Part shown: positions 9,510 to 17,566 of the stretch, in pieces
Position numbering within the stretch: position 1 is the stretch's first letter
Layout: the number at the start of each line of letters is the position of its first letter
From: Sphaerospermopsis aphanizomenoides BCCUSP55
Lineage (GTDB): Bacteria; Cyanobacteriota; Cyanobacteriia; Cyanobacteriales; Nostocaceae
DNA: 54,896 nucleotides
NCBI RefSeq assembly: GCF_001586785.1
Contig: NZ_LUFH02000025.1
Coordinates: forward strand, 1-54,896
Direction: 5' to 3'
Translations under genes and position numbers: made by a program
Notes under the pieces: generated by a model
What the model was told of the DNA's origin: nothing
The model's database searches: none
Seen by the model: only the letters and a program-made list of their open reading frames with translations

Positions 9510-11072
9510 ATGAGGAATAAATACTGGTTATTAGGATTATTATTTACATCCTTATTTCTGTGGTTAATATGTTTAGGAAATTTACCTTTACGAGATTGGG
9601 ATGAGGGTACTATTGCCCAGGTAGCGCGTGAAATTTACCGTAACCCAATTGATAAAATGGTTTGGCTTTATCCCACTTTAGGAGGTGAACCATATCATAA
9701 TAAACCACCTTTAATACACTGGTTAATTGCTGTTGCTTATTCCTTGGGAGGTGTAAATGAGTGGACAACACGCTTACCAAGCGCAATATTAACTGCGTTG
9801 GGTGTACCTTTACTTTACTCAATAGGAAATTTAGTTTTTAATCAAAGTTTACCAGCATTGTTTACTGCTTTAGTTTACATGACCATGTTACCCGTAGTTC
9901 GTCATGGCAGATTAGCAATGTTGGATGGTGCAGTTATTACATTTTTTTTGTTGTTGTTATTGTGTATTTTAAAATCACGGGAAAAACGAATTTATGCTTT
10001 AGGAATTGGCTTGAGTTTAGGATTAATTACTCTTACCAAGGGCATGATAGTTTTGCTATTGGGGGGAATTGCTGGTTTATTTATAATAGCAAATAGACAG
10101 TTGGATTTATGGAAAAGTTTATATTTATGGCTGGGAATATTATTAGGAAATACTTTCCCAATTGCTTGGTATATTGCCCAATGGCAACATTATGGAGAGA
10201 ATTTCTTACAAACAAATTTTCAATCCCAAACTTTTGCGCGACTGGTGGAATCTGTAGAAGGTCATAGTGGACCTATTTGGTATTATTTAATCGAAATACT
10301 TAAATATGGTTTTCCTTGGTTATTGTTTTTGCCCGGTGGGTTATATTTAGCCTGGAGAAAACGTCAAACTGCTTGGGGTTGTTTAATTATTATCGGCACA
10401 GTAATTTACCTTGGGACTATCTCATTTATGAGTACAAAACTGCCCTGGTATGTGATGCCCATCTATCCATTTTTAGCATTAGCAATTGGCGTTAATTTGA
10501 GTGAAATTTGGCTGGAAGAGAAGTTTAATGTCAAATTCTTTGGAGGATTTTTTGCTTTTTTAACTGTTGCTGGTTTAGGAGGTTGTGTTTATTTTATTTT
10601 TGCTGACCCACAACCTATATTAATTATCATGAGTCTTATTTTGGCAATCAGTATGGGTATTGCTGCGTGGTTTGTTTTCCAGCGAAATCGTAATTTTATC
10701 CCTGTTTTATTTGCTGGAATGTATTTAGTTTTATTGTTGTTAATGAGTTCAAACTCTTGGATATGGGAGTTAAATGAAGCGTTTCCAGTTAAACCAGTTG
10801 CTGCATTAATTCGTCAGCATATTCCAGCGGGAACAACAATTTATACTTCTTTTGGTTATAGTCGTCCTAGTTTGGATTTTTATAGTGATTGTCAGGTTAT
10901 TGCTGTTTCTGGTTCAGTTTTACAGGAGATGTGGTTTCAGAAATCTTATTTTTTGGTGGATAGTGAGACTTGGGAAAAAATGAATTTAAGTCAGGGTAAA
11001 GTTATGGGTGAAGTTAACGGTTTTGCATTGATTTCACCATTAATTAATTCTAATAATGATGGTTTTTGGTAA
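9510..11072 (+). CDS. ArnT-like GT39 glycosyltransferase
   Basis: 520 residues from the ATG at 9510 (a TTG at 9501 would overlap the previous gene's stop; neither has a Shine-Dalgarno). It has the hallmark first periplasmic loop of ArnT/PMT enzymes, LPLRDWDEGTIAQVAREI near residues 24-41, whose acidic pair is catalytic in the family. This is followed by NKPPLIHWLIAVAYSLGG and about eleven more membrane helices. The family moves a sugar from an undecaprenyl-phosphate carrier to lipid or protein on the outer face of the membrane. The five-base gap to the preceding gene indicates co-transcription and probably translational coupling. Confidence 0.9.
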   Translation: MRNKYWLLGLLFTSLFLWLICLGNLPLRDWDEGTIAQVAREIYRNPIDKMVWLYPTLGGEPYHNKPPLIHWLIAVAYSLGGVNEWTTRLPSAILTALGVPLLYSIGNLVFNQSLPALFTALVYMTMLPVVRHGRLAMLDGAVITFFLLLLLCILKSREKRIYALGIGLSLGLITLTKGMIVLLLGGIAGLFIIANRQLDLWKSLYLWLGILLGNTFPIAWYIAQWQHYGENFLQTNFQSQTFARLVESVEGHSGPIWYYLIEILKYGFPWLLFLPGGLYLAWRKRQTAWGCLIIIGTVIYLGTISFMSTKLPWYVMPIYPFLALAIGVNLSEIWLEEKFNVKFFGGFFAFLTVAGLGGCVYFIFADPQPILIIMSLILAISMGIAAWFVFQRNRNFIPVLFAGMYLVLLLLMSSNSWIWELNEAFPVKPVAALIRQHIPAGTTIYTSFGYSRPSLDFYSDCQVIAVSGSVLQEMWFQKSYFLVDSETWEKMNLSQGKVMGEVNGFALISPLINSNNDGFW

Positions 11073-11113
11073 TTATTTTAATATGGGAATTAAAACTTTT
11101 GTTTCTTACCGTT

Positions 11114-12502
11114 TTAATTCTTTGTAAATAAATAGACATCATTATTTTTATATTCTAATTTAAATTCCGGGTTGTTTGTCAGTTGACTGACTAATTCGGT
11201 GGCAAATTCTTTATTACTCGCCCAACCAGGATGACGAACATTTAACAAAATATAATCAAAAATATTTAAATCTTGGTTTGGAGAACCTACATCTGTAAAT
11301 TTAATTAAATCACGGTGACTCAAATGTGGCGCAATTTGGGCTGTTGTGTAAACGCTACCTTTTGTTGTTATCAAAGAAATGGCTTGTCTTGTAGCTTGCC
11401 AATTATCAGTAAACTCTAAATATTTACCTGTAAAATGGGTGAATTTTGCTAAACACAGAAATGTAATTAAAGACCATATAATAATTCCACGTTTATTTTG
11501 TAGTAATCCCTTACCATGAGCAAGACTAGCAATAACAGCTAATATCAGAAATGGTAAAGCTGGTAATGAATATTGATGAACTAAATCTTTTTGAGCTTGA
11601 TAGTCAGCTATTAAGTTGAGTGCTACACAAGGAATAGCACCAATAAAAGGTTTTAAGCTGGCAGTAGACAGTCCCCAAATGATTGGCGCTAATAGTAAAA
11701 TTAAGTATCCAAAATTATCTAAAGAAAATATTTTACTGAGTATTAATCCAGGCTGAAATATTAAATTTTTAGCAATCTCAAAAACAGAGTTACCTAAATA
11801 ACTATAACGTCCTACGGCTGCTGCTTCTGCACCACTGAACGTTGGGATAATTAACTTAGTGCAGATAATAAACCAAGCTATAGCAAAAAGGATAGCTAAT
11901 AAACCATAGGAACGACGCTTTTCAAACAAAAGTAACCATATTCCCATAGCCACAACTGTAAGAGACAAAACAGCTTTACATCCTAAAATTATGATAATAG
12001 ATACACAAAACCAGCCTATCTTTTTTAACCTGGCTGTTAAAACAGAGGTTAACAGTAATGGTACAGCCATCACTTCAGGGTGAAAATCAAATAAATTGGC
12101 ATTAAAGACAACGGGATACAATAAATAAGCAGTTGCAACTGCCATAGCTTGACTTTCTTTTAGTCCTGCTTGAATAGCTAGATACCATGTAGGTAAAGCG
12201 CCTAAAGCTAAAGCTAATGACTGCACAATAAATAACCAATAGACGCTTGGGTAAATTTTGTATGGTAAAGCCAAAATATAATGAATCCAAGCAGCATGAT
12301 CACCAAGAATGTGAAATCCTTGTATCGTAGTAATAGGTTCTTTCCCCTGACTAATTAAATAAATTGCTTGGTCAAAAATTCCTAGATCAAAAGCTGTTGA
12401 ATTAAACAATTAATGTCTGATGCTACTACAGATAAATAAAAGTAAGGTACTTGTACAAAGTATCCAACCAAGACTACGGGCGCAAATTAATTTGTTTTCC
12501 AT
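11114..12502 (-). pseudogene. DUF2079 membrane protein interrupted by an in-frame stop
   Basis: The long open frame (11114-12409, 431 residues, about nine hydrophobic helices, FDLGIFDQAIYLISQG near its start) matches DUF2079 membrane proteins but lacks the first transmembrane helix. That helix is encoded directly upstream in the same frame: an ATG at 12502 opens 30 codons (MENKLIC..., then LLLFICSSIRH) and is ended by a single TAA at 12410-12412, after which the domain continues (LFNSTAFDLGIFDQ). A single base change or a sequencing error would explain it. Translation restarting at the TTG after the stop would give a protein without its signal anchor. Function is unknown; the neighbourhood suggests cell-surface glycan work. 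Confidence 0.75.
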
Positions 12503-12675
12503 CTCAATTTACATTTTAATGTTTACTTTTTTATATTTTTTTAGTAATTTTGTTGATGCTTTTATGTAATTATACCCTACTTGGACTACATCACTAATGC
12601 AATAGTCTATAAATCTGAGAAAGTTAGTATTTAAGACTAAAATAATCACAACACCCGATAATTTATACTTTCTAT

Positions 12676-13596
12676 ATGAGCATTATCGTATTTGGTAGCA
12701 TCAATATAGACTTAATAACAACAGCCCCTCGCTTACCAATTGCTGGTGAAACATTGTTAGGAGACACCTTTTTTAAAACTCCAGGAGGAAAAGGTGCAAA
12801 CCAAGCAGTAGCATTAGCAAAATTGGGAATTCCCACTCAAATGATAGGGCGTGTTGGTAATGATAATTTTGGTTCAGAACTGATTAAAAATTTACAAATT
12901 TGTGGTGTACAAACAGAAAATATCTTAATTGATGAAAACATCAGTTCTGGAGTTGCTGTCATCACTGTAGATCAAAGAGGAGAAAATAACATAATTGTGA
13001 TTCCTGGTGCAAACGGAAAAGTTAATCAAGAAGATGTAGAAAGATTATCTCATGTATTACTAAACGCAAAAACCTTGCTTTTACAGTTAGAAATTCCTAT
13101 AGAAGCCGTCGTTGCAGCAGCCAAAGCAGCGAAAGATTTAGATATTAAGGTTATTCTTGATCCAGCACCAGCACAATCTAACTTACCAGATGAACTTTAT
13201 CCACTAATTGATATTATCACACCCAATGAAATAGAAGCAAGTCAATTAGTAGGGTTTCCAGTAAATGATGAAGAAAGTTCAGCGGAAGCAGCAAATATTT
13301 TATTAAGACGCGGTGTCAATTGTGCGGTGATAAAATTAGGTGCAAAAGGAGTTTATTGTGCCACTTCTGAAGAAGCTTTCTTTACACCAGCTTTTCCTGT
13401 TCATGCAATTGATACAGTTGCGGCTGGAGATGCTTTTAATGGCGGGTTAGCAGCAGCACTTTTTCATGAACTTACTTTACGTGAAGCTATTATGTGGGGT
13501 GCAGCAACAGGGGCTTTAGCAACAACAAAACCAGGAGCGCAAAGTTCCTTACCTGATAGAATTACTTTGGAAAAGTTCTTGGGTAAAATTATGTGA
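12676..13596 (+). CDS. rbsK: ribokinase (PfkB family)
   Basis: 306 residues, the normal ribokinase length. The N-terminal FGSINIDL is at 6-13 and the PfkB signature PGGKGANQAVALAKLG is at about 36-51. The ATP/anion-hole motif DTVAAGDAFNGGLAA near residues 246-260 includes the catalytic Asp in GDAFNGG. It phosphorylates D-ribose to ribose 5-phosphate at the expense of ATP. It stands alone with its own upstream region (12503-12675), so free-ribose salvage is likely; a related nucleoside or sugar specificity cannot be excluded. Confidence 0.9.
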   Translation: MSIIVFGSINIDLITTAPRLPIAGETLLGDTFFKTPGGKGANQAVALAKLGIPTQMIGRVGNDNFGSELIKNLQICGVQTENILIDENISSGVAVITVDQRGENNIIVIPGANGKVNQEDVERLSHVLLNAKTLLLQLEIPIEAVVAAAKAAKDLDIKVILDPAPAQSNLPDELYPLIDIITPNEIEASQLVGFPVNDEESSAEAANILLRRGVNCAVIKLGAKGVYCATSEEAFFTPAFPVHAIDTVAAGDAFNGGLAAALFHELTLREAIMWGAATGALATTKPGAQSSLPDRITLEKFLGKIM

Positions 13597-13663
13597 AAAG
13601 TGACAGAAGTAAGAATTCAGCAGTCAGCCGTCAGCCATCAGCAAGAAAAAATTTTTGACTTTT

Positions 13664-14095
13664 TTAAACTCCGATATCTTCATTCCATAATTCTGGTTTT
13701 TCTGCTATAAATTCACTCATCATCTGTTCACACTCATCAAGATTTAAATCAATGACTTCAACACCGTGAGAAACCATAAATTCTCTTGCACCGGGAAAAG
13801 TTCTTGACTCCCCTGCAATCACTTTTTTAATCCCAAACTGTACCACAGCCCCAGCACACAAATAACAAGGCATCAAAGTAGAATATAAAATTGTTCCTTT
13901 GTAATTACCAATTCTCCCAGCATTTCTTAAACAATCAATTTCCGCATGAGTGACAGGATCACCATCTTGAACCCGTTTATTATGACCTTTCCCAATCACG
14001 TTTCCATCCTTCACCAAAACAGAACCGATAGGAATTCCCCCTTCCTTTCTACCTTGTTTAGCTTCAGAAATTGCCGCTTGCATAAACTCATCCAT
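13664..14095 (-). CDS. Fcy1-like cytosine/nucleoside deaminase
   Basis: 143 residues from the ATG at 14095. That start is chosen because GGAGG lies eight bases before it; a longer ATG start at 14110 would place GGAGG inside the gene. The CDA-fold zinc motifs are HAE (50-52) and PCYLC (76-80). The sequence around them (KEGGIPIGSVLV, GKGHNKRVQ) and the ending LWNEDIG closely recall yeast cytosine deaminase Fcy1 rather than tRNA deaminase TadA, which is present separately in this window. It should deaminate a free base such as cytosine, although guanine or another base is possible. It lies 48 bases downstream of the Nudix gene in the same direction. Confidence 0.8.
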   Translation of the reverse strand: MDEFMQAAISEAKQGRKEGGIPIGSVLVKDGNVIGKGHNKRVQDGDPVTHAEIDCLRNAGRIGNYKGTILYSTLMPCYLCAGAVVQFGIKKVIAGESRTFPGAREFMVSHGVEVIDLNLDECEQMMSEFIAEKPELWNEDIGV

Positions 14096-14143
14096 TTCCA
14101 AATCCTCCATATACTCTGCGTTTACCTCTGCGATCCTCTGCGT

Positions 14144-14701
14144 TTAAGAAACCCCTCTCAAACGCAAACCCAAAAACAACGCTGCTACAGTTCCCGCCAC
14201 AGAAATTTCTCCTTGCATAATTTTATCAAAAACTGCATTTACAGGAATTAAAATTACCTCAATCTCTTCAGTTATATCCAGATTTTCCTGTTCTCCCACC
14301 TTCACCACATTTTCAGCCAAAAACAAATGAATTTGATTAGTTTCCTTACTGGGGTTATCATAAAGAACAGCAATTTTTCGCACACTTCCAGCGACATAAC
14401 CAGTTTCCTCCCGTAACTCCCTCAAAGCAGCTGCTTCTGGGTCTTCTTTCTCAGCATCAAACCTACCAGCAGGAAGTTCAATAAAAAACTCACCACCAGC
14501 GTGTCTATACTGACGAACAAAAACAACCTCCCCATTATTAGTAATAGGTAAAATTACAGCAATATCAGGCTTAATATAAACAAAAAAATCATCTATAACC
14601 TTACCATTAGGTAAGGCAACCGCATCTCGGCGCACCTGACAGAAAGGATGATTTATCAACATTTGTGAACTTAAAACTTGCCATTTTTGTAAATTAACCA
14701 T
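14144..14701 (-). CDS. Nudix hydrolase, ADP-ribose pyrophosphatase type
   Basis: 185 residues from the ATG at 14701 (an upstream in-frame start at 14731 adds ten unlikely residues). The Nudix box runs PAGRFD...AALRELREETGY at about residues 97-123, with the REL-EE-G core intact. The surrounding FVRQYRHAGGEFFIELPAG is the pattern of ADP-sugar pyrophosphatases (NudF type). It would hydrolyse ADP-ribose or a related nucleoside diphosphate sugar. Period-7 CTCTGCG repeats lie on both sides (about 14111-14143 and 14750-14772). Confidence 0.85.
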   Translation of the reverse strand: MVNLQKWQVLSSQMLINHPFCQVRRDAVALPNGKVIDDFFVYIKPDIAVILPITNNGEVVFVRQYRHAGGEFFIELPAGRFDAEKEDPEAAALRELREETGYVAGSVRKIAVLYDNPSKETNQIHLFLAENVVKVGEQENLDITEEIEVILIPVNAVFDKIMQGEISVAGTVAALFLGLRLRGVS

Positions 14702-14789
14702 ATAGCAGTTAAAATATACCACCAACCTCAAATTATAACATCATTCTCTCTGTGTACTCTGCGCCTCTGCGTGAGCATAAATCCTAAAA

Positions 14790-15845
14790 ATGAAAACACT
14801 GATCAATCAATTCACAGTCAACAAAAGATTTCCCTTAACAATTAGTAGAGGAACAACCGCACAAACCACAAATATCAGGATCAAAATTATTGAAAATGGC
14901 ATAGAAGGATGGGGAGAAGCATCACCCTTTGGTGTCGGTAATCACCGCCAATCAACGGATATAATTACCCAAGCATTGCAAAAAATTGCCCCTGTGTTAG
15001 AATCATTCAACCCTTGGCAACGACAGGAAATTGAGGCAGTTTTCAGACAATATCAAATTCCTTCCGCAGCTAGGGCAGCTATAGATATGGCGCTGTATGA
15101 TTGGATGGGTAAAAGTGTGGGTTTACCACTATGGCAACTTTGGGGACTGGATAGAAATGCGATCGCACCAACTTCGGTGACAATTGGCATTAATTCCCCA
15201 GAAGCAGCTACAACTCGGACAAGAGACTGGTTAGAGTATATGGATGTACGTCTGTTGAAGGTAAAATTAGGTTCAACCGAGGGGATAGAAGCAGACAGAA
15301 AAATGCTCTTATCTGTGCGGGAAACAGCACCAGAAATAGATTTATTTGTAGATGCTAACGGAGGTTGGAGTTTAGCAGATGCGATCGCCATGTCTTTGTG
15401 GTTAGCAGATTTAGGAATAAAGTATATAGAACAGCCATTACCAAGAGGTGAAGAAACTCATTTAGCCACTTTAAAAGAACATTCTCCTTTACCCATTTTT
15501 GTTGATGAAAGTTGCTTTACTAGTGCTGATATTCCCCAATTAGCTGACTATGTAGATGGAATTAATATTAAGTTAATGAAATCTGGGGGTTTAAGTGAAG
15601 CTTTCAGAATGGTACATACAGCCAAAGCCCATAATTTAAAAGTCATGTTTGGTTGTTATTCCGATAGTTCTCTAGCGAATACAGCAGCATCTCAACTGGC
15701 ACCTTTAGCTGATTATTTAGACTTAGATAGTCACCTGAATTTAATTGATGATCCATTTACGGGTGCATCAGTAAAAGCAGGACGAGTTTTACCTAACGAT
15801 TTACCTGGTTTGGGGGTACAATATAGTGCGTCTGCCGCTGAATAA
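14790..15845 (+). CDS. dgcA: enolase-superfamily epimerase (DgcA / dipeptide epimerase type)
   Basis: 351 residues, full length for the muconate-lactonizing/dipeptide-epimerase group. The catalytic Lys motif is LLKVKLGS (about 156). The metal ligands are in VDANGGW (about 191), IEQPLPR (about 218) and VDESC (about 242), and the second Lys is in NIKLMKSGG (about 262). The family epimerises L-Ala-D/L-Glu, but this gene overlaps a DUF1611/DgcN gene by 20 bases. In bacteria with that pair, DgcA racemises N-acetyl-D-glutamate made by DgcN, so that role is preferred here. The symbol is given on context; muropeptide recycling is the alternative. Confidence 0.75.
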   Translation: MKTLINQFTVNKRFPLTISRGTTAQTTNIRIKIIENGIEGWGEASPFGVGNHRQSTDIITQALQKIAPVLESFNPWQRQEIEAVFRQYQIPSAARAAIDMALYDWMGKSVGLPLWQLWGLDRNAIAPTSVTIGINSPEAATTRTRDWLEYMDVRLLKVKLGSTEGIEADRKMLLSVRETAPEIDLFVDANGGWSLADAIAMSLWLADLGIKYIEQPLPRGEETHLATLKEHSPLPIFVDESCFTSADIPQLADYVDGINIKLMKSGGLSEAFRMVHTAKAHNLKVMFGCYSDSSLANTAASQLAPLADYLDLDSHLNLIDDPFTGASVKAGRVLPNDLPGLGVQYSASAAE

Positions 15846-16866
15846 AAAGATTGCAATTTTACTGCATGAAGGACTGAGTGGAACTCAGGGAAAAACGGGT
15901 TTATCAATTTTACGATACAGTGAAGCCCCAATTGTGGCAGTGATAGACCGGGAGTGTGTAGGTAAATCTGTACCAGATTTAACAGGGATCAAGCGTGATG
16001 TTCCCGTTGTCGCCTCTGTAGCCGCAGCTTTGCAGTATAAACCAGAAGTGTTGGTAATTGGGATAGCCCCCAAAGGTGGCATAATTCCTGACCATTACTG
16101 GCCAGATATCAAAGATGCACTGAAAGGGGGAATGTCTTTGGTTAACGGTTTACACACACCTTTAGCCAATATTCCAGATTTAAATGCCCTCCTGCAACCA
16201 GGACAATTAATTTGGGATGTTCGGAAAGAACCGCCTAACTTAGAAATTGCTTCTGGGTTAGCGCGGACTCTTCCCTGTCGTCGGGTGTTGACGGTGGGGA
16301 CTGATATGGCGATTGGGAAAATGTCCACTAGTTTAGAATTACATTGGGCGGCTAAATTGCGTGGTTGGCGTTCTAAGTTTTTAGCTACTGGTCAAACTGG
16401 TTTGATGTTAGAAGGAGATGGAGTAGCTTTAGATGCAGTGCGGGTAGACTTTGCTGCTGGTGCGGTGGAACAGTTGGTGATGCGGTTTGGTAAACACTAC
16501 GATATTCTGCAAATTGAAGGACAAGGTTCTCTGTTGCATCCTGGTTCAACTGCAACGTTACCTTTGATTCGTGGTTCTCAACCAACCCATTTAATATTAG
16601 TTCATCAAGCCGGACAAACTCATAACCGCAATAATCCTCATGTTCCCATTCCTCCCCTACCAGAAGTAATTAAGATGTATGAAATGGTAGCGAGTGCGGG
16701 GGGTGCTTTTGGTCGAGTTCCTGTAGCGGGGATAGCTTTAAATACCAGAAATTTAGATGATGCTGGGGCGAAAGATGCGATCGCTCAAACTATAGCTGAA
16801 ACGAGTTTACCTTGTACAGATCCGGTGCGGTTTGGCGGTGGGTTGTTGTTAGATGCTGTGATGTAG
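15826..16866 (+). CDS. dgcN: DUF1611 / D-glutamate N-acetyltransferase DgcN-like
   Basis: 346 residues starting with GTG at 15826, inside the end of the epimerase gene (20-base overlap, so translation is probably coupled). The N-terminal domain has IAILLHEG, a Rossmann-like VVAVIDRE region and VLVIGIAPKGG. A P-loop-like segment, VGTDMAIGKMSTSLEL at about residues 157-172, begins the C-terminal domain, which contains GQGSLLHPG. This is the DUF1611 family, whose characterised member DgcN acetylates D-glutamate with acetyl-CoA. With the epimerase upstream, a two-step conversion of D-Glu to N-acetyl-L-Glu is inferred. Confidence 0.75.
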   Translation: MRLPLNKKIAILLHEGLSGTQGKTGLSILRYSEAPIVAVIDRECVGKSVPDLTGIKRDVPVVASVAAALQYKPEVLVIGIAPKGGIIPDHYWPDIKDALKGGMSLVNGLHTPLANIPDLNALLQPGQLIWDVRKEPPNLEIASGLARTLPCRRVLTVGTDMAIGKMSTSLELHWAAKLRGWRSKFLATGQTGLMLEGDGVALDAVRVDFAAGAVEQLVMRFGKHYDILQIEGQGSLLHPGSTATLPLIRGSQPTHLILVHQAGQTHNRNNPHVPIPPLPEVIKMYEMVASAGGAFGRVPVAGIALNTRNLDDAGAKDAIAQTIAETSLPCTDPVRFGGGLLLDAVM

Positions 16867-16917
16867 AAACATCTGCACAGAATCCGCTTTTTTCAAAGAG
16901 GAGCGTTGCAAACCTTT

Positions 16918-17068
16918 AGGACTTACGCAAAAAAACGAAAAATCAAGGGTTTTGACAAAGGGGTAAAGTGATGGAAAAATCAAGGTCGAGGAGAGGAAAA
17001 CCCCTACACCCCTAAACCCTTACACCCTTACACCCAGCCCTAACAGATAACTTCTGTGCGTAAGTCCT
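16918..17068. mobile_element. MITE-like element with 12-bp terminal inverted repeats
   Basis: AGGACTTACGCA at 16918-16929 is matched perfectly by its reverse complement TGCGTAAGTCCT at 17057-17068, giving a 151-base element with no coding capacity. The interior contains C-rich heptamer-like repeats (CCCTTACA type). A convincing target-site duplication was not found. A degraded relative with the same ACTTACGCA end lies at 38011-38034. Confidence 0.7.
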
Positions 17069-17169
17069 GACCTTAACGAAAATAATAATCTTAATTTAAC
17101 GTCATTGGCTAACAGAAGAACTACAATCAAGACGGACAGAATGGCATAACAAAGGAGGCTTACAAACGT

Positions 17170-17310
17170 ATGTCCGACTTAAATCGCGGCATCATGAAAT
17201 TTGAAGGCGCAGATTCACCCAAAGTAGTGACTATTTCTACTGTGTTAGTTTTGGGTTCGATCGCAATACTCATTCTATGGGCATTGCAATCTGCCTATGC
17301 GCTAAACTAG
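17170..17310 (+). CDS. 46-residue single-helix membrane protein
   Basis: A short gene with an excellent ribosome binding site (AAGGAGG at 17152-17158) before the ATG at 17170. The protein has a polar N-terminus (MSDLNRGIMKFEGADSPK), then one membrane helix rich in Val, Leu and Ile, ending in LQSAYALN. The size and layout are those of small thylakoid subunits, and I have the impression that it is conserved in cyanobacteria. I cannot name it safely (an NDH-1 or photosystem accessory subunit is possible). It lies alone between a MITE-like element and a hairpin at 17334-17373. Confidence 0.75.
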   Translation: MSDLNRGIMKFEGADSPKVVTISTVLVLGSIAILILWALQSAYALN

Positions 17311-17333
17311 AATCTATTGATGATCAAATTCAA

Positions 17334-17373
17334 GGACACTAGCAACAAGGATAACCGTAGCTGCTTAGTGTCC
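17334..17373 (+). terminator. hairpin after the 46-residue gene
   Basis: GGACACTAGCA (17334-17344) pairs with TGCTTAGTGTCC (17362-17373) with one bulged base, enclosing a 17-base loop. There is no clear T tract, so a terminator or RNA-stabilising 3' hairpin are both possible. Confidence 0.5.
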
Positions 17374-17397
17374 ATAAATCAACCAATCAAACTACAG

Positions 17398-17480
17398 CAG
17401 CCTTCAGCATTCAGCAGTAAAACCCTTTTGCTGCAAGGGTTGTGAATTGACATTTGTACTTATTTAATCGGCAATATCTA
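17398..17480. repeat. dispersed intergenic repeat, copy B
   Basis: TTCAGCATTCAGCAG, then the core at 17419-17438 (one base different from AAAACCCTTTTGGTGCAAGG), then a GGxTTGTxAA...ATTTGTACxTTATT tail. The same order occurs at about 36160-36230 and, less completely, at 5344-5397 and 31674-31718. No gene is seen between 17311 and 17566. Confidence 0.7.
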
Positions 17481-17566
17481 GGATCAAAAAATTCTGCCCA
17501 AAATTTAGATTTGCAATTGGCGATTTTAGATGCAAGATTAAATCTAAAATCCACAATAATCAATAA

